Shown here in pieces: positions 25,165 to 34,870 of a stretch of 43,438 bases of DNA. Both the position numbers and the translations under genes were made by a program. Each line of letters opens with the position of its first letter. The first letter of the stretch is position 1. The stretch spans positions 1-43,438 of the forward strand of contig JAPYNU010000021.1 of the NCBI GenBank assembly GCA_028283245.1. Reading direction: 5' to 3'. Origin of the DNA: Candidatus Aldehydirespirator catecholifindens (GTDB lineage Bacteria > Actinomycetota > Acidimicrobiia > Acidimicrobiales > Aldehydirespiratoraceae). Below the pieces are notes generated by a model. That model made no database searches. It had not been told where the DNA came from and saw nothing but the letters and a program-made list of their open reading frames with translations.

Positions 25165-26433
25165 ATGGCCAAGCTTGGTGAAGGAGGCGAGCTTCTCAAG
25201 TGCTCGTTCTGTGGCAAGTCGCAGAAGCAGGTCAAGAAACTCATTGCCGGTCCTGGTGTCTACATCTGTGATGAATGCATTGACCTGTGCAACGAGATCA
25301 TTGACGAAGAACTGGCCGAATCATCCGAAGACTTAATCGGTGAACTCCCACCACCTCGCGAGATCTACACCTTCTTAGACGACTACATAGTCGGTCAGGA
25401 CAGCGCCAAGCGCATCTTGTCGGTTGCGGTCTACAACCATTACAAGCGTGTGCAGCTCGGCGAGAGTCAAGACCCTGAAGTCGAACTGCAGAAGTCGAAC
25501 ATCTTGCTGATAGGCCCCACAGGCTGTGGCAAGACTCTAATGGCGCAGACCCTTGCCCGGATGCTCAACGTGCCTTTCGCGATAGCTGACGCCACCGCTC
25601 TCACCGAGGCGGGATATGTGGGAGAAGATGTCGAAAACATCCTGCTGAAGCTGATCCAAGCCGCCGACTACGACATCAAAAAAGCTGAGAAGGGCATCAT
25701 CTACATAGACGAGATCGACAAGATCGCCCGCAAGAGCGAGAACCCGTCGATCACCCGGGACGTTTCTGGTGAAGGCGTTCAGCAGGCTTTGCTCAAAATC
25801 TTGGAAGGTACGTCTGCCTCGGTGCCTCCCCAAGGCGGTCGCAAACATCCGCATCAGGAGTTCATCCAGATCGATACCACAAACGTGCTATTCATCTGCG
25901 GTGGAGCGTTCGCTGGCATTGAGCAGATCGTGGAGCGTCGTATCGGCCATAGCGGGGTTGGATTCGGTGCCGATATACGCAGGCCTCAAGACAAGGACCT
26001 GGGTGCCATATTTTCAGAGGTGCTTCCTGAGGATCTCACCAGATACGGGTTGATCCCAGAGTTCATTGGCCGTTTGCCGGTGATGGGCTCAGTTGGCGGT
26101 CTAGAGCGTGAGGCTTTGGTACAGATCTTGGTGGAGCCCCGCAATGCGCTAGTGAAGCAATATCAGAAGATGTTCCGGTTTGAGAATGTTGAACTGGATT
26201 TCACCGAGGACGCGCTTGAGGCGATAGCCGACGAGGCCGTCAAGCGTGCTTCAGGTGCCCGCGGGTTGCGAGCAGTGCTTGAAGAAGTGCTTCTTGACAT
26301 CATGTACGACCTGCCCGGGCAAACTGCTGCTGCTGATGTAGTGATCGACTGTGAAATGGTGCGCCGTAATGTCAACCCCACGTTGGTGCCGCGCATCGAA
26401 TCCGAGGACACCCGCTCAAGGCGAGCCAGTTGA
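25165..26433 (+). CDS. clpX: Clp protease ATP-binding subunit ClpX
   Basis: A 422-residue AAA+ unfoldase that feeds ClpP. The N-terminal zinc domain has Cys13, Cys16, Cys35 and Cys38. Walker A is GPTGCGKT (117-124), the pore loop GYVG is at 150-153, Walker B is IIYIDEID (178-185), and the RKH-type loop (GGRKHPHQ) is present. The length is usual. It follows clpP by 63 bases that hold no obvious promoter. Confidence 0.97.
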   Translation: MAKLGEGGELLKCSFCGKSQKQVKKLIAGPGVYICDECIDLCNEIIDEELAESSEDLIGELPPPREIYTFLDDYIVGQDSAKRILSVAVYNHYKRVQLGESQDPEVELQKSNILLIGPTGCGKTLMAQTLARMLNVPFAIADATALTEAGYVGEDVENILLKLIQAADYDIKKAEKGIIYIDEIDKIARKSENPSITRDVSGEGVQQALLKILEGTSASVPPQGGRKHPHQEFIQIDTTNVLFICGGAFAGIEQIVERRIGHSGVGFGADIRRPQDKDLGAIFSEVLPEDLTRYGLIPEFIGRLPVMGSVGGLEREALVQILVEPRNALVKQYQKMFRFENVELDFTEDALEAIADEAVKRASGARGLRAVLEEVLLDIMYDLPGQTAAADVVIDCEMVRRNVNPTLVPRIESEDTRSRRAS

Positions 26434-26523
26434 TTGGCGCAACTCAACAGTCACCGCCGCTGATTGTTGAGTTGCTTTCGCCAGCCCGGCTCAACTCATT
26501 GACCGAACAAGATCTCAGGGGCT

Positions 26524-27861
26524 TTGTTGGACTATCACGCCGCTCTTGAACATCTTGACACACTCATCAATCATGAGGCACGGCCCCGCGCTGGCAGAGT
26601 CTCTGGCTTGAGCCTCGAATTGATGCAGCGCCTGACCTCAGCGATGGGTGATCCGCAGCGCTGCTACCGCGTGATTCACGTCACTGGAACCAACGGCAAA
26701 GGTTCCACGGTGCGAGTAACGGCTCGACTGTTGCAAGAAATGGGGCTGCGGGTCGGCGCTTACACCAGCCCTCATCTGATGGCACCGAACGAACGCATCA
26801 GCGTTGATTCTGAACCCATTGACGACGAAACCTTCGGAGCAGCGATAGGCGATGTGGCCCGTTTCGTTGAGCATCTGCAGATGCGTGCCACCTGGTTTGA
26901 GACGGTGACCGCAGCCGCTTTGCAGCATTTTGCTGATGTGGCTGTCGATGTGGCGGTGGTCGAGGTGGGGATGCTGGGCCGCTTCGACGCCACTAATGTC
27001 GTGGAAGCTGAAGTTGTCACGATCACCAACGTGGCAAGAGACCACACCGACGGTGTCGGCGACTGGAGAGGTGCTATTGCTCGCGAGAAGGCTGGGATCA
27101 TCAAAGCTGGCTCCACGGTGGTGTGTGGCGAGACCGACCCCAGAATGTGCGAGATCTTTAGGGCTGAGCCACATGCGGCGATGTTCGAGCGGGGTCGTGA
27201 TTTTGCGGCTGAGCGCCAGCACCTAGCTTCGCATCACTGGCGGGCTGATCTGCGCACTCCCTACGGCTGCCACACAGATGTGCTGGTGTCTCTGCACGGC
27301 CAGCACCAACTTGACAACGTGTCGTTGGCGGTTGCTGCAACGGAAGCTTTCTTCGGCGCTGCTTTGCCCGATGATGTGGTGGATGCTGCACTCACCGAGG
27401 TGCGAGTGCCGGGCCGTTTCGAAATTGTTGGCGAGATATCAGGAGTCGAACCTCTAGTGGTGCTTGACGGTGCGCACAACCCCGCCGGGGCACGCGCTGC
27501 TGCAACCACACTCAACAAAGATTTTGGCTCTGTCGGTCCAAAGTTTCTAGTGGTGGGTATGCAGTCGGGGCGTGATGCTGCTGGTTTGCTTGAAGGCCTT
27601 GAAGCGGCTCAAGCCGACCGTGTGCTGTGCTGCACCGCACCCACCGCCAGAGGCGTTCCGGCATCAGATCTGGCCGCCGCCGCAGAGTTGATCGGCGCGT
27701 CTGCAGAAGCGATCGACGATGTAGGGGCGGCGCTGGCTCGAGCCCTTTATTTGGCTGAGGTTGCTGCCGCAACTTCCGAGAGCACTTCCAGCAAACGCCC
27801 GGCAGTGATCGTCGCTGGGTCTTTCACGGTGATCGGCGCAGCCAAAGCGATTCTTGAATGA
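26524..27861 (+). CDS. folC: Folylpolyglutamate / dihydrofolate synthase
   Basis: A 445-residue Mur-ligase-like enzyme that adds glutamates to folates. The P-loop is VTGTNGKGST (about 53-62), with TSPHL, the EVGMLGRFDATN stretch and the C-terminal DGAHNPAGA all in place. The start is uncertain: TTG at 26524 or 26527, both before the conserved YHAALEHLD. In many actinobacteria valS lies between clpX and folC; it is missing here. Confidence 0.93.
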   Translation: MLDYHAALEHLDTLINHEARPRAGRVSGLSLELMQRLTSAMGDPQRCYRVIHVTGTNGKGSTVRVTARLLQEMGLRVGAYTSPHLMAPNERISVDSEPIDDETFGAAIGDVARFVEHLQMRATWFETVTAAALQHFADVAVDVAVVEVGMLGRFDATNVVEAEVVTITNVARDHTDGVGDWRGAIAREKAGIIKAGSTVVCGETDPRMCEIFRAEPHAAMFERGRDFAAERQHLASHHWRADLRTPYGCHTDVLVSLHGQHQLDNVSLAVAATEAFFGAALPDDVVDAALTEVRVPGRFEIVGEISGVEPLVVLDGAHNPAGARAAATTLNKDFGSVGPKFLVVGMQSGRDAAGLLEGLEAAQADRVLCCTAPTARGVPASDLAAAAELIGASAEAIDDVGAALARALYLAEVAAATSESTSSKRPAVIVAGSFTVIGAAKAILE

Positions 27862-27898
27862 TTGCCCAAGAGTTGAATCTGTTGGTGACGCAGGCCGG

Positions 27899-27904
27899 TA
27901 GCAT
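27899..27904 (+). promoter_or_regulatory. Candidate -10 element for ndk
   Basis: TAGCAT is followed by eight bases and the GTG start of ndk. The same hexamer at similar spacing precedes the amidohydrolase and obg. Confidence 0.4.
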
Positions 27905-27912
27905 CGCGGCCC

Positions 27913-28347
27913 GTGAATCGCACTCTGATCATATGCAAACCTGATGCCGTAGAACGCGGCCTGCTTGGCGAGATAATCAGCCGTTTTGAGCGCAAGGGTT
28001 TGAGAGTGGTGGCCGCAGAAATACGAACGCTGGGTCCCGACGTGCTGGCGCAGCACTATCACGAGCATGTCGGCAAAGGCTTCTACGACGAACTCGTGGC
28101 GTTCATGAGCCGAGGCCCTGTGCTTGTGGCGGTTGTGGAAGGCCCGTCAGGTGTCTGGAGCACGGTACGTCAAATGATGGGTGCGACTAATCCTTCAGCG
28201 GCAGCACCAGGAACCATCCGAGGAGATCTGGCCATAGAAGTCACTGAGAACCTGGTTCATGGCAGCGACTCAGCAGAGTCGGCGCAACGTGAGATCGAGA
28301 TCTTCTTCCCTAACTTGAGAGCAGATCGCTCGACCACTTTAGGATGA
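27913..28347 (+). CDS. ndk: Nucleoside diphosphate kinase
   Basis: A 144-residue NDK, which balances nucleoside triphosphates by phosphate transfer. The active-site His116 lies in the classic NLVHGSDSAESAQREI stretch, and the N-terminal TLIICKPDAVERG is typical. Length is normal for the family. It starts with GTG and lacks a Shine-Dalgarno sequence. Its position before mreB matches Streptomyces gene order. Confidence 0.96.
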   Translation: MNRTLIICKPDAVERGLLGEIISRFERKGLRVVAAEIRTLGPDVLAQHYHEHVGKGFYDELVAFMSRGPVLVAVVEGPSGVWSTVRQMMGATNPSAAAPGTIRGDLAIEVTENLVHGSDSAESAQREIEIFFPNLRADRSTTLG

Positions 28348-28369
28348 CGCAGCGAACTGCTGGCTGCGT
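28347..28369 (+). terminator. Hairpin after ndk
   Basis: ACGCAGC (28347-28353) pairs perfectly with GCTGCGT (28363-28369) around a 9-base loop, starting at the last base of the ndk stop. A short T-containing stretch (ATCAATCTCTTT) follows. It probably separates the tig-ndk group from the rod operon. Confidence 0.55.
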
Positions 28370-28419
28370 ATCAATCTCTTTAGCATCAAGCCGATTGTGC
28401 GTCGCTGCTAGACGTGGCC

Positions 28420-28458
28420 TACACTCGCATCGGCGGCTGGCCGAGTCTTCAATGACTC
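28420..28458 (+). promoter_or_regulatory. mreB promoter and leader hairpin candidate
   Basis: TACACT (28420-28425) is a plausible -10, with TTGTGC 19 bases upstream. Downstream, GAGTC-TTCAAT-GACTC (28443-28458) forms a small leader hairpin, and AAGG lies about nine bases before the mreB ATG. Confidence 0.35.
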
Positions 28459-28492
28459 AGCACGTTTCAGCGAACTTATCAAGGCGACACAA

Positions 28493-29509
28493 ATGAGCAA
28501 AGCCAACATGCTCTCAGGGATCGGTCGAATGGTGGGCCGAGATATGGCCTTGGATCTCGGCACGGCCAACACGGTCGTCTACGTGCGTGGCGAGGGCATA
28601 GTGCTTGACGAGCCGTCGGTTGTGGCGGTCAACACCCGCACACGCAAAGTGCTGGCAGTTGGCACCGAAGCCAAGAGCATGATCGGACGCACCCCGTCTC
28701 ACATTCAGGCTGTACGCCCGCTCAAGGACGGCGTGATCGCCAACTTCGACATGTGCGAAGAGATGCTGCGCTTCTTCATTGAGCGAGTGCATCGCAAGCA
28801 TTGGACCAAACCGAGAATGGTCATTGCAGTGCCATCGGGCACCACCGGTGTTGAGCAGCGGGCTGTGCAAGAGGCTGCCGAGTCTGCTGGTGCCCGCAAG
28901 CCGACCCAGATAATTGAGGAGCCGATGGCGGCTGCTATAGGCACTGGGCTTCAGGTCTGGGAGCCTGTCGGCAACATGGTGGTAGACATAGGCGGTGGCA
29001 CCACCGAAGTTGCGGTGATCTCGCTGGGGGGCATCGTCACGAGCCAGTCGCTTCGGGTGGGTGGCGACGAGTTTGACAACGGCATCTTGCAGTTTGTCAA
29101 GAAAGAGTTCTCGCTGTTGATAGGTGAGCGCACAGCCGAAGAAATCAAGATCGTGCTTGGTTCGGCTGGCCCTCTCGCCCAAGAGTTCCGTGCTGAGATC
29201 CGGGGCCGTGACCTTGTGAGCGGTCTGCCTCGAGTGGTTCAGGTCACCACCACAGAGATCCGTGAAGGTCTCGCAGAGCCGGTCAGTGCCGTTTGCGACG
29301 CTGTGCGCAGCACCCTTGATCACACCCCTCCCGAGTTGGCAGCCGACATTATGGAGGCGGGCATCGTGCTTACCGGTGGGGGAGCACTGTTGCGCAACCT
29401 TGACCAGCGGCTCGCCAATGACACAGCAATACCCATCATGGTTCCTCCCGATCCCTTGCACGCAGTAGCGCGAGGTTGCGGTCAGATGCTTGATGTGGGC
29501 TTACTGTGA
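28493..29509 (+). CDS. mreB: Rod shape-determining protein MreB
   Basis: A 338-residue bacterial actin that organises lateral wall synthesis. The phosphate loops ALDLGTANTVVY (near residue 19) and VVDIGGGTTEVAVISLGG (near 163) and the adenosine motif LTGGGALLRNL are all present. It is the first gene of a complete rod operon, so the cell is probably a rod or uses MreB for elongation, unlike mycobacteria, which lack it. Confidence 0.97.
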   Translation: MSKANMLSGIGRMVGRDMALDLGTANTVVYVRGEGIVLDEPSVVAVNTRTRKVLAVGTEAKSMIGRTPSHIQAVRPLKDGVIANFDMCEEMLRFFIERVHRKHWTKPRMVIAVPSGTTGVEQRAVQEAAESAGARKPTQIIEEPMAAAIGTGLQVWEPVGNMVVDIGGGTTEVAVISLGGIVTSQSLRVGGDEFDNGILQFVKKEFSLLIGERTAEEIKIVLGSAGPLAQEFRAEIRGRDLVSGLPRVVQVTTTEIREGLAEPVSAVCDAVRSTLDHTPPELAADIMEAGIVLTGGGALLRNLDQRLANDTAIPIMVPPDPLHAVARGCGQMLDVGLL

Positions 29510-29540
29510 GTTCTAGGTTTGCTGCGGTGCGAAATTCGGG

Positions 29541-29571
29541 TTGACGGTGACCGCATCGAGCGATCTGTAAT
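29541..29571 (+). promoter_or_regulatory. Candidate promoter for leaderless mreC
   Basis: TTGACG (29541-29546) and TGTAAT (29566-29571) are 19 bases apart, and the ATG follows the -10 by eight bases. This would let mreC onward be expressed apart from mreB. Confidence 0.45.
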
Positions 29572-29579
29572 ACGGCGAC

Positions 29580-30536
29580 ATGGCGGTTGCCCAGCGCAGG
29601 GCCCGGTCCCGCTACCGCCTGCTTCTGCTGATACTGACGGCAATTACTCTGCTCACGCTTGACTTTCGCGACTTCGGCCCTCTCAACACAGCTCAAAGCC
29701 GCGCCCGTGATGTGCTTGAGCCGGTGGTGTCGGCGGCTGATGTGGTGTTGGGACCTGTGGCGAGGGTCTGGACCGTGATGTTCACCTATAACGACTTGCA
29801 AGACGAGAATGCCAGGCTCCGAGATGAACTTGACCGCCTCAACACAGCCGATATTCGTTCTGCTGCTCAACAAGATGCCTTTGATCGTTTGCTGTCGGCC
29901 ACCAATGTGGAATATGTGAGCAACGTGCCTCAGGTGACTGGGTCGGTGTTACGCGACTCGCCGGGCAATTTCGCTGACGATGTACTGTCTATCGACTTGG
30001 GTCGTCGTGACGGCGTGGCCCCAGGCATGGCTGTGGTGACTTCGGCTGGTTTCGTGGGTCGGGTAGAGGTTGTGGACACTGCATCCAGCACAGTCATCGC
30101 CGTGAGTGACCCCAGTCTGGTTATCGGAGTTCGCCTTCTGGACACCGGCGATGTGGGACTCGGTCACGGAATGCCAGGTGACTCTTCGAAGTTTGTTGTG
30201 GATTCTGGGTTGCGCTGGCCTGAGACCGGTGACCTGTCGCAGCTTCCTGCTATCGGTAGCGGGGTTGTGACCGCAGCTGACAGCCGCTATCCGGCAGATA
30301 TACCGGTGGGGAGAGTGCTGTCGGTCGAGCCTGCAGAAGCTGGCTTGGCTCAGTTGGTGACTGTTGAACTCAATGTTGAGGTGGGTGATCTGGGATATGT
30401 GACAGTGCTGTTGCAAGAACCTGAGGATGATCCCCCGACAGGACCACAATCCCCGTTCTCGCTCCAGCCTTTCGCCACTGAACCTGATGCTTCCGAGCCT
30501 GAAGCTCCGCCGCCAGCCTCGGAGGCACCGCAATGA
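29580..30536 (+). CDS. mreC: Rod shape-determining protein MreC
   Basis: A 318-residue bitopic protein: an Arg-rich cytoplasmic start, one membrane helix (about 15-32), a coiled coil (about 60-95) and a periplasm-facing beta domain (about 100-270) with PGMAVVTSAGFVGRV typical of MreC. The last 45 residues are Pro/Glu/Ala-rich and disordered. MreC links MreB to PBP2 and RodA. The ATG follows a good -10-like hexamer, and the stop overlaps mreD (ATGA). Confidence 0.93.
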   Translation: MAVAQRRARSRYRLLLLILTAITLLTLDFRDFGPLNTAQSRARDVLEPVVSAADVVLGPVARVWTVMFTYNDLQDENARLRDELDRLNTADIRSAAQQDAFDRLLSATNVEYVSNVPQVTGSVLRDSPGNFADDVLSIDLGRRDGVAPGMAVVTSAGFVGRVEVVDTASSTVIAVSDPSLVIGVRLLDTGDVGLGHGMPGDSSKFVVDSGLRWPETGDLSQLPAIGSGVVTAADSRYPADIPVGRVLSVEPAEAGLAQLVTVELNVEVGDLGYVTVLLQEPEDDPPTGPQSPFSLQPFATEPDASEPEAPPPASEAPQ

Positions 30537-31264
30537 CTTTGACGGGGTCTTCAGCGGGGATGCCTTCGCCGTTTCGTACAACTTCAGCAACGAGGCCGCC
30601 AAGTACAGACGCAGCTTCAAGGCGACGACTTTTGTTAAGCAGCTTCGGTCACGCCATGATCTTGTTGCGTCTGGTTATGGTGTGTGCAGCAGCGCTGTTG
30701 TTGCAGTTGACGTTTTTTACTGAGGTGCGGGTAGTGGGTGTGGCACCTGAAATGCCAGCGCTGGTAGCGATCTTGGCGGGTTTGTTCGCAGGTGCCCAGA
30801 ACGGCTCGGTGATCGCTTTTGTTGTCGGGTTGATCTGGGATTTGTATCTGCCGACACCGATAGGGCTGGCCGCTTTGACCTTTGCGGTGGTTGCCTACGC
30901 TTTAGGCGACCTCACCGAAGAACTGTTGCACGAAAAGGTAGCGCTGAGGGTATGGCTGGTCTTTGTCGGGACTATTGCCATGGTGTCGGCGTATGCACTG
31001 CTTGGCGCGGTTCTCGGACAGAACGGACTCATAACAGATCGCCTGTGGCTTGTCGTGCTGGTATCGTCGCTTCTCAACACGGTGATGTCGTTACTGGTAG
31101 CGCCAGCGATGCGATGGGCTCTGGCGATACGCAGCGATAAGGCCTCTGATCGTGTTGGAACTTCACGGCGTGGCGCGCGTCGGCTTGAGCGTTCAAAGCC
31201 AAACACCGCTGGGGTTACTCTCAGCGATCAAGTGCCCAGCATCAACCATAGGGATTTCAGCTGA
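30533..31264 (+). CDS. mreD: Rod shape-determining protein MreD
   Basis: A 243-residue membrane protein with about five hydrophobic segments between residues 45 and 195 and the typical GLIWDLYLPTPIGLAAL stretch. Polar N-terminal (about 40 residues) and C-terminal (about 45 residues) tails extend it beyond the common 160-180 residues. ATG at 30533 overlaps the mreC stop; an internal ATG at 30656 would remove the N-terminal tail. Confidence 0.9.
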   Translation: MTLTGSSAGMPSPFRTTSATRPPSTDAASRRRLLLSSFGHAMILLRLVMVCAAALLLQLTFFTEVRVVGVAPEMPALVAILAGLFAGAQNGSVIAFVVGLIWDLYLPTPIGLAALTFAVVAYALGDLTEELLHEKVALRVWLVFVGTIAMVSAYALLGAVLGQNGLITDRLWLVVLVSSLLNTVMSLLVAPAMRWALAIRSDKASDRVGTSRRGARRLERSKPNTAGVTLSDQVPSINHRDFS

Positions 31265-33570
31265 TGCTGGCCGACGGCACAGAAACTGCTGGACGTCAAG
31301 GATTCCGGCTCTATGTGATCGGCATCGTGGCGGTCTGTTTGATAGCGGCGCTGTTCGCCCGATTGTGGTACTTGCAGGTGCTAGAACGGGTAGAACTGCA
31401 AGACGCAGCCGAGGCCAACATCTTGCGGGTTGTCTACACCGAAGCCCCACGCGGACGCATCTTCGACATCAATGGAAGGATTCTTGTTGAAAACCGCGTG
31501 GTGCAGGTGGTGACCATCGACCGTAAAGAGTTTTATTCGGCCCTTGACGAATCCCAACAGCAAACCGCTTTGCGGGAGCTAGCCACAATTATCAGCCGCT
31601 CGGGACGTCTCATCAAAGTCAGCCAAATCGAGGAGCGTCTTGCTAGCCAGCAGTTCGGGCCGTTCGACAGCGTGCCCGTCGCTTTCGATATCGACCCTGA
31701 CCTGCTTGTCTACCTTGGTGAGCGACCAGATCTGTTTCCAGGAATCGCCGTGACTGAACGCACCGTCCGCAGTTACCCCTACGGCGAGTTGGCCGCTCAC
31801 CTGCTTGGTTATGTGGGTTTGATGACTCAAACTGAGTATCGCGCTCAGACGGCTCAAGTGGGGGCATCAGGACTTGACGCTGCGCCCGGTGCCAAGACTT
31901 ATCAGCCCGGCGACGAGATCGGAAAATCCGGTGTGGAGCGGATTTTCGAGAATCAACTGCGGGGAGTGCCCGGTGTGCGCGTTTTTGAAGTTAATCGCCG
32001 TGAGGAGATCGTCAAAGTCCACGAAGACAAGAGTCGTCCACCAATGCCAGGCAGCGATGTTCACCTCACCATCGACTTAGACGTTCAAAACCTCCTAGAG
32101 CAAGAACTGCGACGCGGGCTCGACAACGCACGCCGCCAGGAACCACCCAAAGACGAACCCGACGCTCCCGAGTTCGTGGCATCTTCAGGAGCAGCTGTGG
32201 CTCTTAATCCTCGCGATGGGTCGATACTAGCTATGGCGTCTTTTCCCACTTTCGATCCCGGCGACTTCGTCAACGGGATATCAAAGCGACAGTTTGATGA
32301 ACTCACTGCCGAAGACAACTACTCGCCGATCCTCAACCGTGCTATTCAGGGGCTTTATCCACCGGGATCAACGTTCAAGATGGTGACCGCCTACGCAGCC
32401 ATGACCCAAGGCGTGATCGGAAACGATCCCGCCTCGTTGATCGCTGTTGACGAGTTCTACACCGACCTCGGAACCTACCGTTATCCGCGTTGCACTGCGG
32501 AGTCAGACACTTGCGTGTTCAGCAGTCCCTACTGCTGCGAGCGTGGTGTTGATCTGCGTGATGCCTTGACGGTCTCAAGCGACACTTACTTCTACCGGCT
32601 TGGTGGCGAGGGCTTTTTCTATCGTCAGGAACCTTTGGATGAGGGCATTCAGGAGTCGGCTAGGGCTTTCGGGTTGGGATCGTATTCGGGTATTCCGCTG
32701 CCGAATGAGCGTGCGGGCGTGGTACCCGACAAGGAGTATTACGACTACCAGTTTGAGCGGGGGGTGTTTCAACGTGACGGTGATCAGTGGTTCGCTGGCG
32801 ACACCATCAACCTCTCGATTGGTCAAGGCAACCTGCTGACCACACCTTTGCAGATGGCCAACATGTATGCCGTGGCAGCCAGCGGCGGCAAGCTTCACCA
32901 ACCCAACATCGCTACCAAAATCACTGATCGCAACGGTGACACGATCGAAGAGTTCGGTCCAAGGTTGCTGCGTGAGCTTGACTGGACAGCCGAAATCGCA
33001 GAACCGCTTCTTGACGGCCTCAACGGTGTCACGGCCTACAACTTGCCGAGCAGCACGGATGGCTCGTCGGCACTGCGTGGCACCGCGTATGAGGCTTTCA
33101 ACCGCCCCGATGCAGGCGGCGTGAACTTCCCTCTAGATGCTTGGCCGGTGGCAGGCAAGACAGGTACCGCCCAGAAGGAAGGCCAAGCCGACTATGCGTG
33201 GTTCGTGGCTTTCGGCCCGACTACCTGGCCCGAACGAGGCTGGGTATACACCCCCGAAGTGGTAATAGCGATGGTTTTGGAAGAAGCCGGTTTCGGTGGT
33301 GATGTGGCTGCGCCTGCGGTGGCACGAGTCTTGTTGCCGATCGCCACCGACACCGTGGAGAGGGCGCTCACAGCCGCTGAAGTAGACGTCTGCTACAACG
33401 AAGTCAAGACGCTGGCAGCGTTCTTTGAAGGTGTGCGCACCGGTTCGATCAAAGTCGACTCCGAAGGTATGCCGATTTCAACAACTCAGCCGCGGTTGTC
33501 ACCGAATTGCTCTGAACTGGTGGGCGGTCCCGAAGCCGTTGAAGAACGAGGACTGGACGCCTTGTTGTGA
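31264..33570 (+). CDS. mrdA: Penicillin-binding protein 2 (class B transpeptidase)
   Basis: A 768-residue elongation-specific transpeptidase with one N-terminal membrane helix (about 16-35), the dimerisation/pedestal domain, and the penicillin-binding domain. The active-site motifs are STFK (Ser369-Lys372), SSD (438-440) and KTGT (632-635). Four cysteines (410, 417, 424, 425) sit between the first two motifs, and the protein carries an extra tail of roughly 90 residues after the core. The ATG overlaps the last base of the mreD stop. It works with RodA in lateral peptidoglycan synthesis. Confidence 0.95.
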   Translation: MLADGTETAGRQGFRLYVIGIVAVCLIAALFARLWYLQVLERVELQDAAEANILRVVYTEAPRGRIFDINGRILVENRVVQVVTIDRKEFYSALDESQQQTALRELATIISRSGRLIKVSQIEERLASQQFGPFDSVPVAFDIDPDLLVYLGERPDLFPGIAVTERTVRSYPYGELAAHLLGYVGLMTQTEYRAQTAQVGASGLDAAPGAKTYQPGDEIGKSGVERIFENQLRGVPGVRVFEVNRREEIVKVHEDKSRPPMPGSDVHLTIDLDVQNLLEQELRRGLDNARRQEPPKDEPDAPEFVASSGAAVALNPRDGSILAMASFPTFDPGDFVNGISKRQFDELTAEDNYSPILNRAIQGLYPPGSTFKMVTAYAAMTQGVIGNDPASLIAVDEFYTDLGTYRYPRCTAESDTCVFSSPYCCERGVDLRDALTVSSDTYFYRLGGEGFFYRQEPLDEGIQESARAFGLGSYSGIPLPNERAGVVPDKEYYDYQFERGVFQRDGDQWFAGDTINLSIGQGNLLTTPLQMANMYAVAASGGKLHQPNIATKITDRNGDTIEEFGPRLLRELDWTAEIAEPLLDGLNGVTAYNLPSSTDGSSALRGTAYEAFNRPDAGGVNFPLDAWPVAGKTGTAQKEGQADYAWFVAFGPTTWPERGWVYTPEVVIAMVLEEAGFGGDVAAPAVARVLLPIATDTVERALTAAEVDVCYNEVKTLAAFFEGVRTGSIKVDSEGMPISTTQPRLSPNCSELVGGPEAVEERGLDALL

Positions 33571-34793
33571 CCGCTGCAACCTCAGTGTCTTTCACCGCCA
33601 AGGACAAAGCACGCCGCCGCAGAGCCTCGCCGGATCCTTGGTGGATGCTGGTGGACCCACTGCTGATACTGTCAACTCTGGCTACGGCAGCCATGGGTGC
33701 GCTGTTGGTCTATTCGGCTACCCGCGGCGCGGCTGGCGATTTCGCTGAACCCGACACGTCCTACCTGGAACGTCAAGTGCTTTACATCTTGGTGGGTCTA
33801 GTTGTCGCTGTGGCTGCTGTGTTTGTGCCGCCTCAGATGATAAGGAAGTTCTTCCCGGCGATATTTTTGATGATGTTGGCAGGCTTGTTGGTCGTGCTGC
33901 AGTTCGGCGTGGAAGTCAACGGAACTCAAGCGTGGCTGGTGTTGGGACTCTTCCGGCTTCAGCCGTCGGAACCCGCCAAACTGGTATTGATCATTGGACT
34001 GGCCATGATTTTGTCGCCAAGTAGCCGCGTCTCAGCGCTCAAGTCGTCTGTTCCGGCCATTGTGAGCCTGCCTCGCACTCTCGCGGCTTTGGCGATGACC
34101 CTTGTCCCCACGGCGTTGATTATGTTGCAGCCTGACGTGGGCACAACGCTTGTGTATCTGGTGATAGCTCTGCTGATGGTTGTGGTTAGTGGAGTAAGAG
34201 TTCGCTGGATAGCGCTGCTGGCGATCGTGGCGATTGTGGGCGCTGTTGGGATCTACCGATCAGATGTGCTGGCCGAATATCAGGAAGCACGTTTGCGTGT
34301 TTATTTGTTCCCGTCAGATGTGAGTGGAGAGTCGGCCAGCTACGCCTTCAACGTCGAACAGGCCCAGATAGCCATCGGCAACGGTGGATTGCGAGGTCAG
34401 GGCCTATTCCAGGGCACGCAGACCCGCTCGGATCTGGTTCCTCAGCAGCAGACTGACTTCATTTTCACGGTGGCTGGCGAAGAGTTGGGCTTGCGCGGAG
34501 CTTCTGTGCTGATGGGACTGCTGGCGCTGGTGCTGTTTAGGGTGTGGCGGACCGCGCAACTCGCCGCGACACCTTTCGATCAGCTGATGTCTACTGGAAT
34601 TTTCGCCATGCTGGTGTTTCAAACGTTCCAGTCGGTGGGTATGACCATGGGAATGATGCCAGTGACAGGCATCCCGCTGCCTCTGGTTAGCTACGGCGGA
34701 TCGTCGATGCTGACGACGCTTGTAGCGCTGGGCCTAGTAGCTGGCGTTTACCGGCGCAGGCTGGGTATCGAAGGGATGACCCGAACCCACTAG
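33567..34793 (+). CDS. rodA: Peptidoglycan glycosyltransferase RodA
   Basis: A 408-residue SEDS-family polymerase with about ten hydrophobic segments. Typical stretches are LQPSEPAKLVLI, the DF-IFTVAGEELGLRGA region and GIPLPLVSYGGSSML near the C-terminus. It starts with GTG overlapping the mrdA stop (GTGA), so the PBP2-RodA pair is made in step. FtsW would be the alternative, but the rod operon context decides for RodA. Confidence 0.94.
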   Translation: MTAATSVSFTAKDKARRRRASPDPWWMLVDPLLILSTLATAAMGALLVYSATRGAAGDFAEPDTSYLERQVLYILVGLVVAVAAVFVPPQMIRKFFPAIFLMMLAGLLVVLQFGVEVNGTQAWLVLGLFRLQPSEPAKLVLIIGLAMILSPSSRVSALKSSVPAIVSLPRTLAALAMTLVPTALIMLQPDVGTTLVYLVIALLMVVVSGVRVRWIALLAIVAIVGAVGIYRSDVLAEYQEARLRVYLFPSDVSGESASYAFNVEQAQIAIGNGGLRGQGLFQGTQTRSDLVPQQQTDFIFTVAGEELGLRGASVLMGLLALVLFRVWRTAQLAATPFDQLMSTGIFAMLVFQTFQSVGMTMGMMPVTGIPLPLVSYGGSSMLTTLVALGLVAGVYRRRLGIEGMTRTH

Positions 34794-34814
34794 TAGACTT
34801 GATGCCAGGATTAC

Positions 34815-34870
34815 GCGGCCACCTTAACATAAGGCAGAAGCCGCGGCAAAAAGATTCGCGGTAACGGCTT
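34815..34870 (+). promoter_or_regulatory. Two mutually exclusive hairpins before the radical SAM gene
   Basis: Hairpin one pairs GCGGC (34815-34819) with GCCGC (34840-34844) and contains the inner CCTTA-ACA-TAAGG (34822-34834). Hairpin two pairs AAGCC (34838-34842) with GGCTT (34866-34870) and CGCG (34842-34845 region) with CGCG (34857-34860). They share 34838-34845 and so cannot form together; the second reaches the first base of the TTG start codon. This is the layout of an attenuator or translation switch, but no known riboswitch is recognised. Confidence 0.35.

Noticed and set aside
28514..29461. Long minus-strand open frame opposite mreB (315 codons)
   Set aside because: MreB is unambiguous on the plus strand; the antisense translation is His/Arg-rich, typical of a shadow in high-GC coding DNA.
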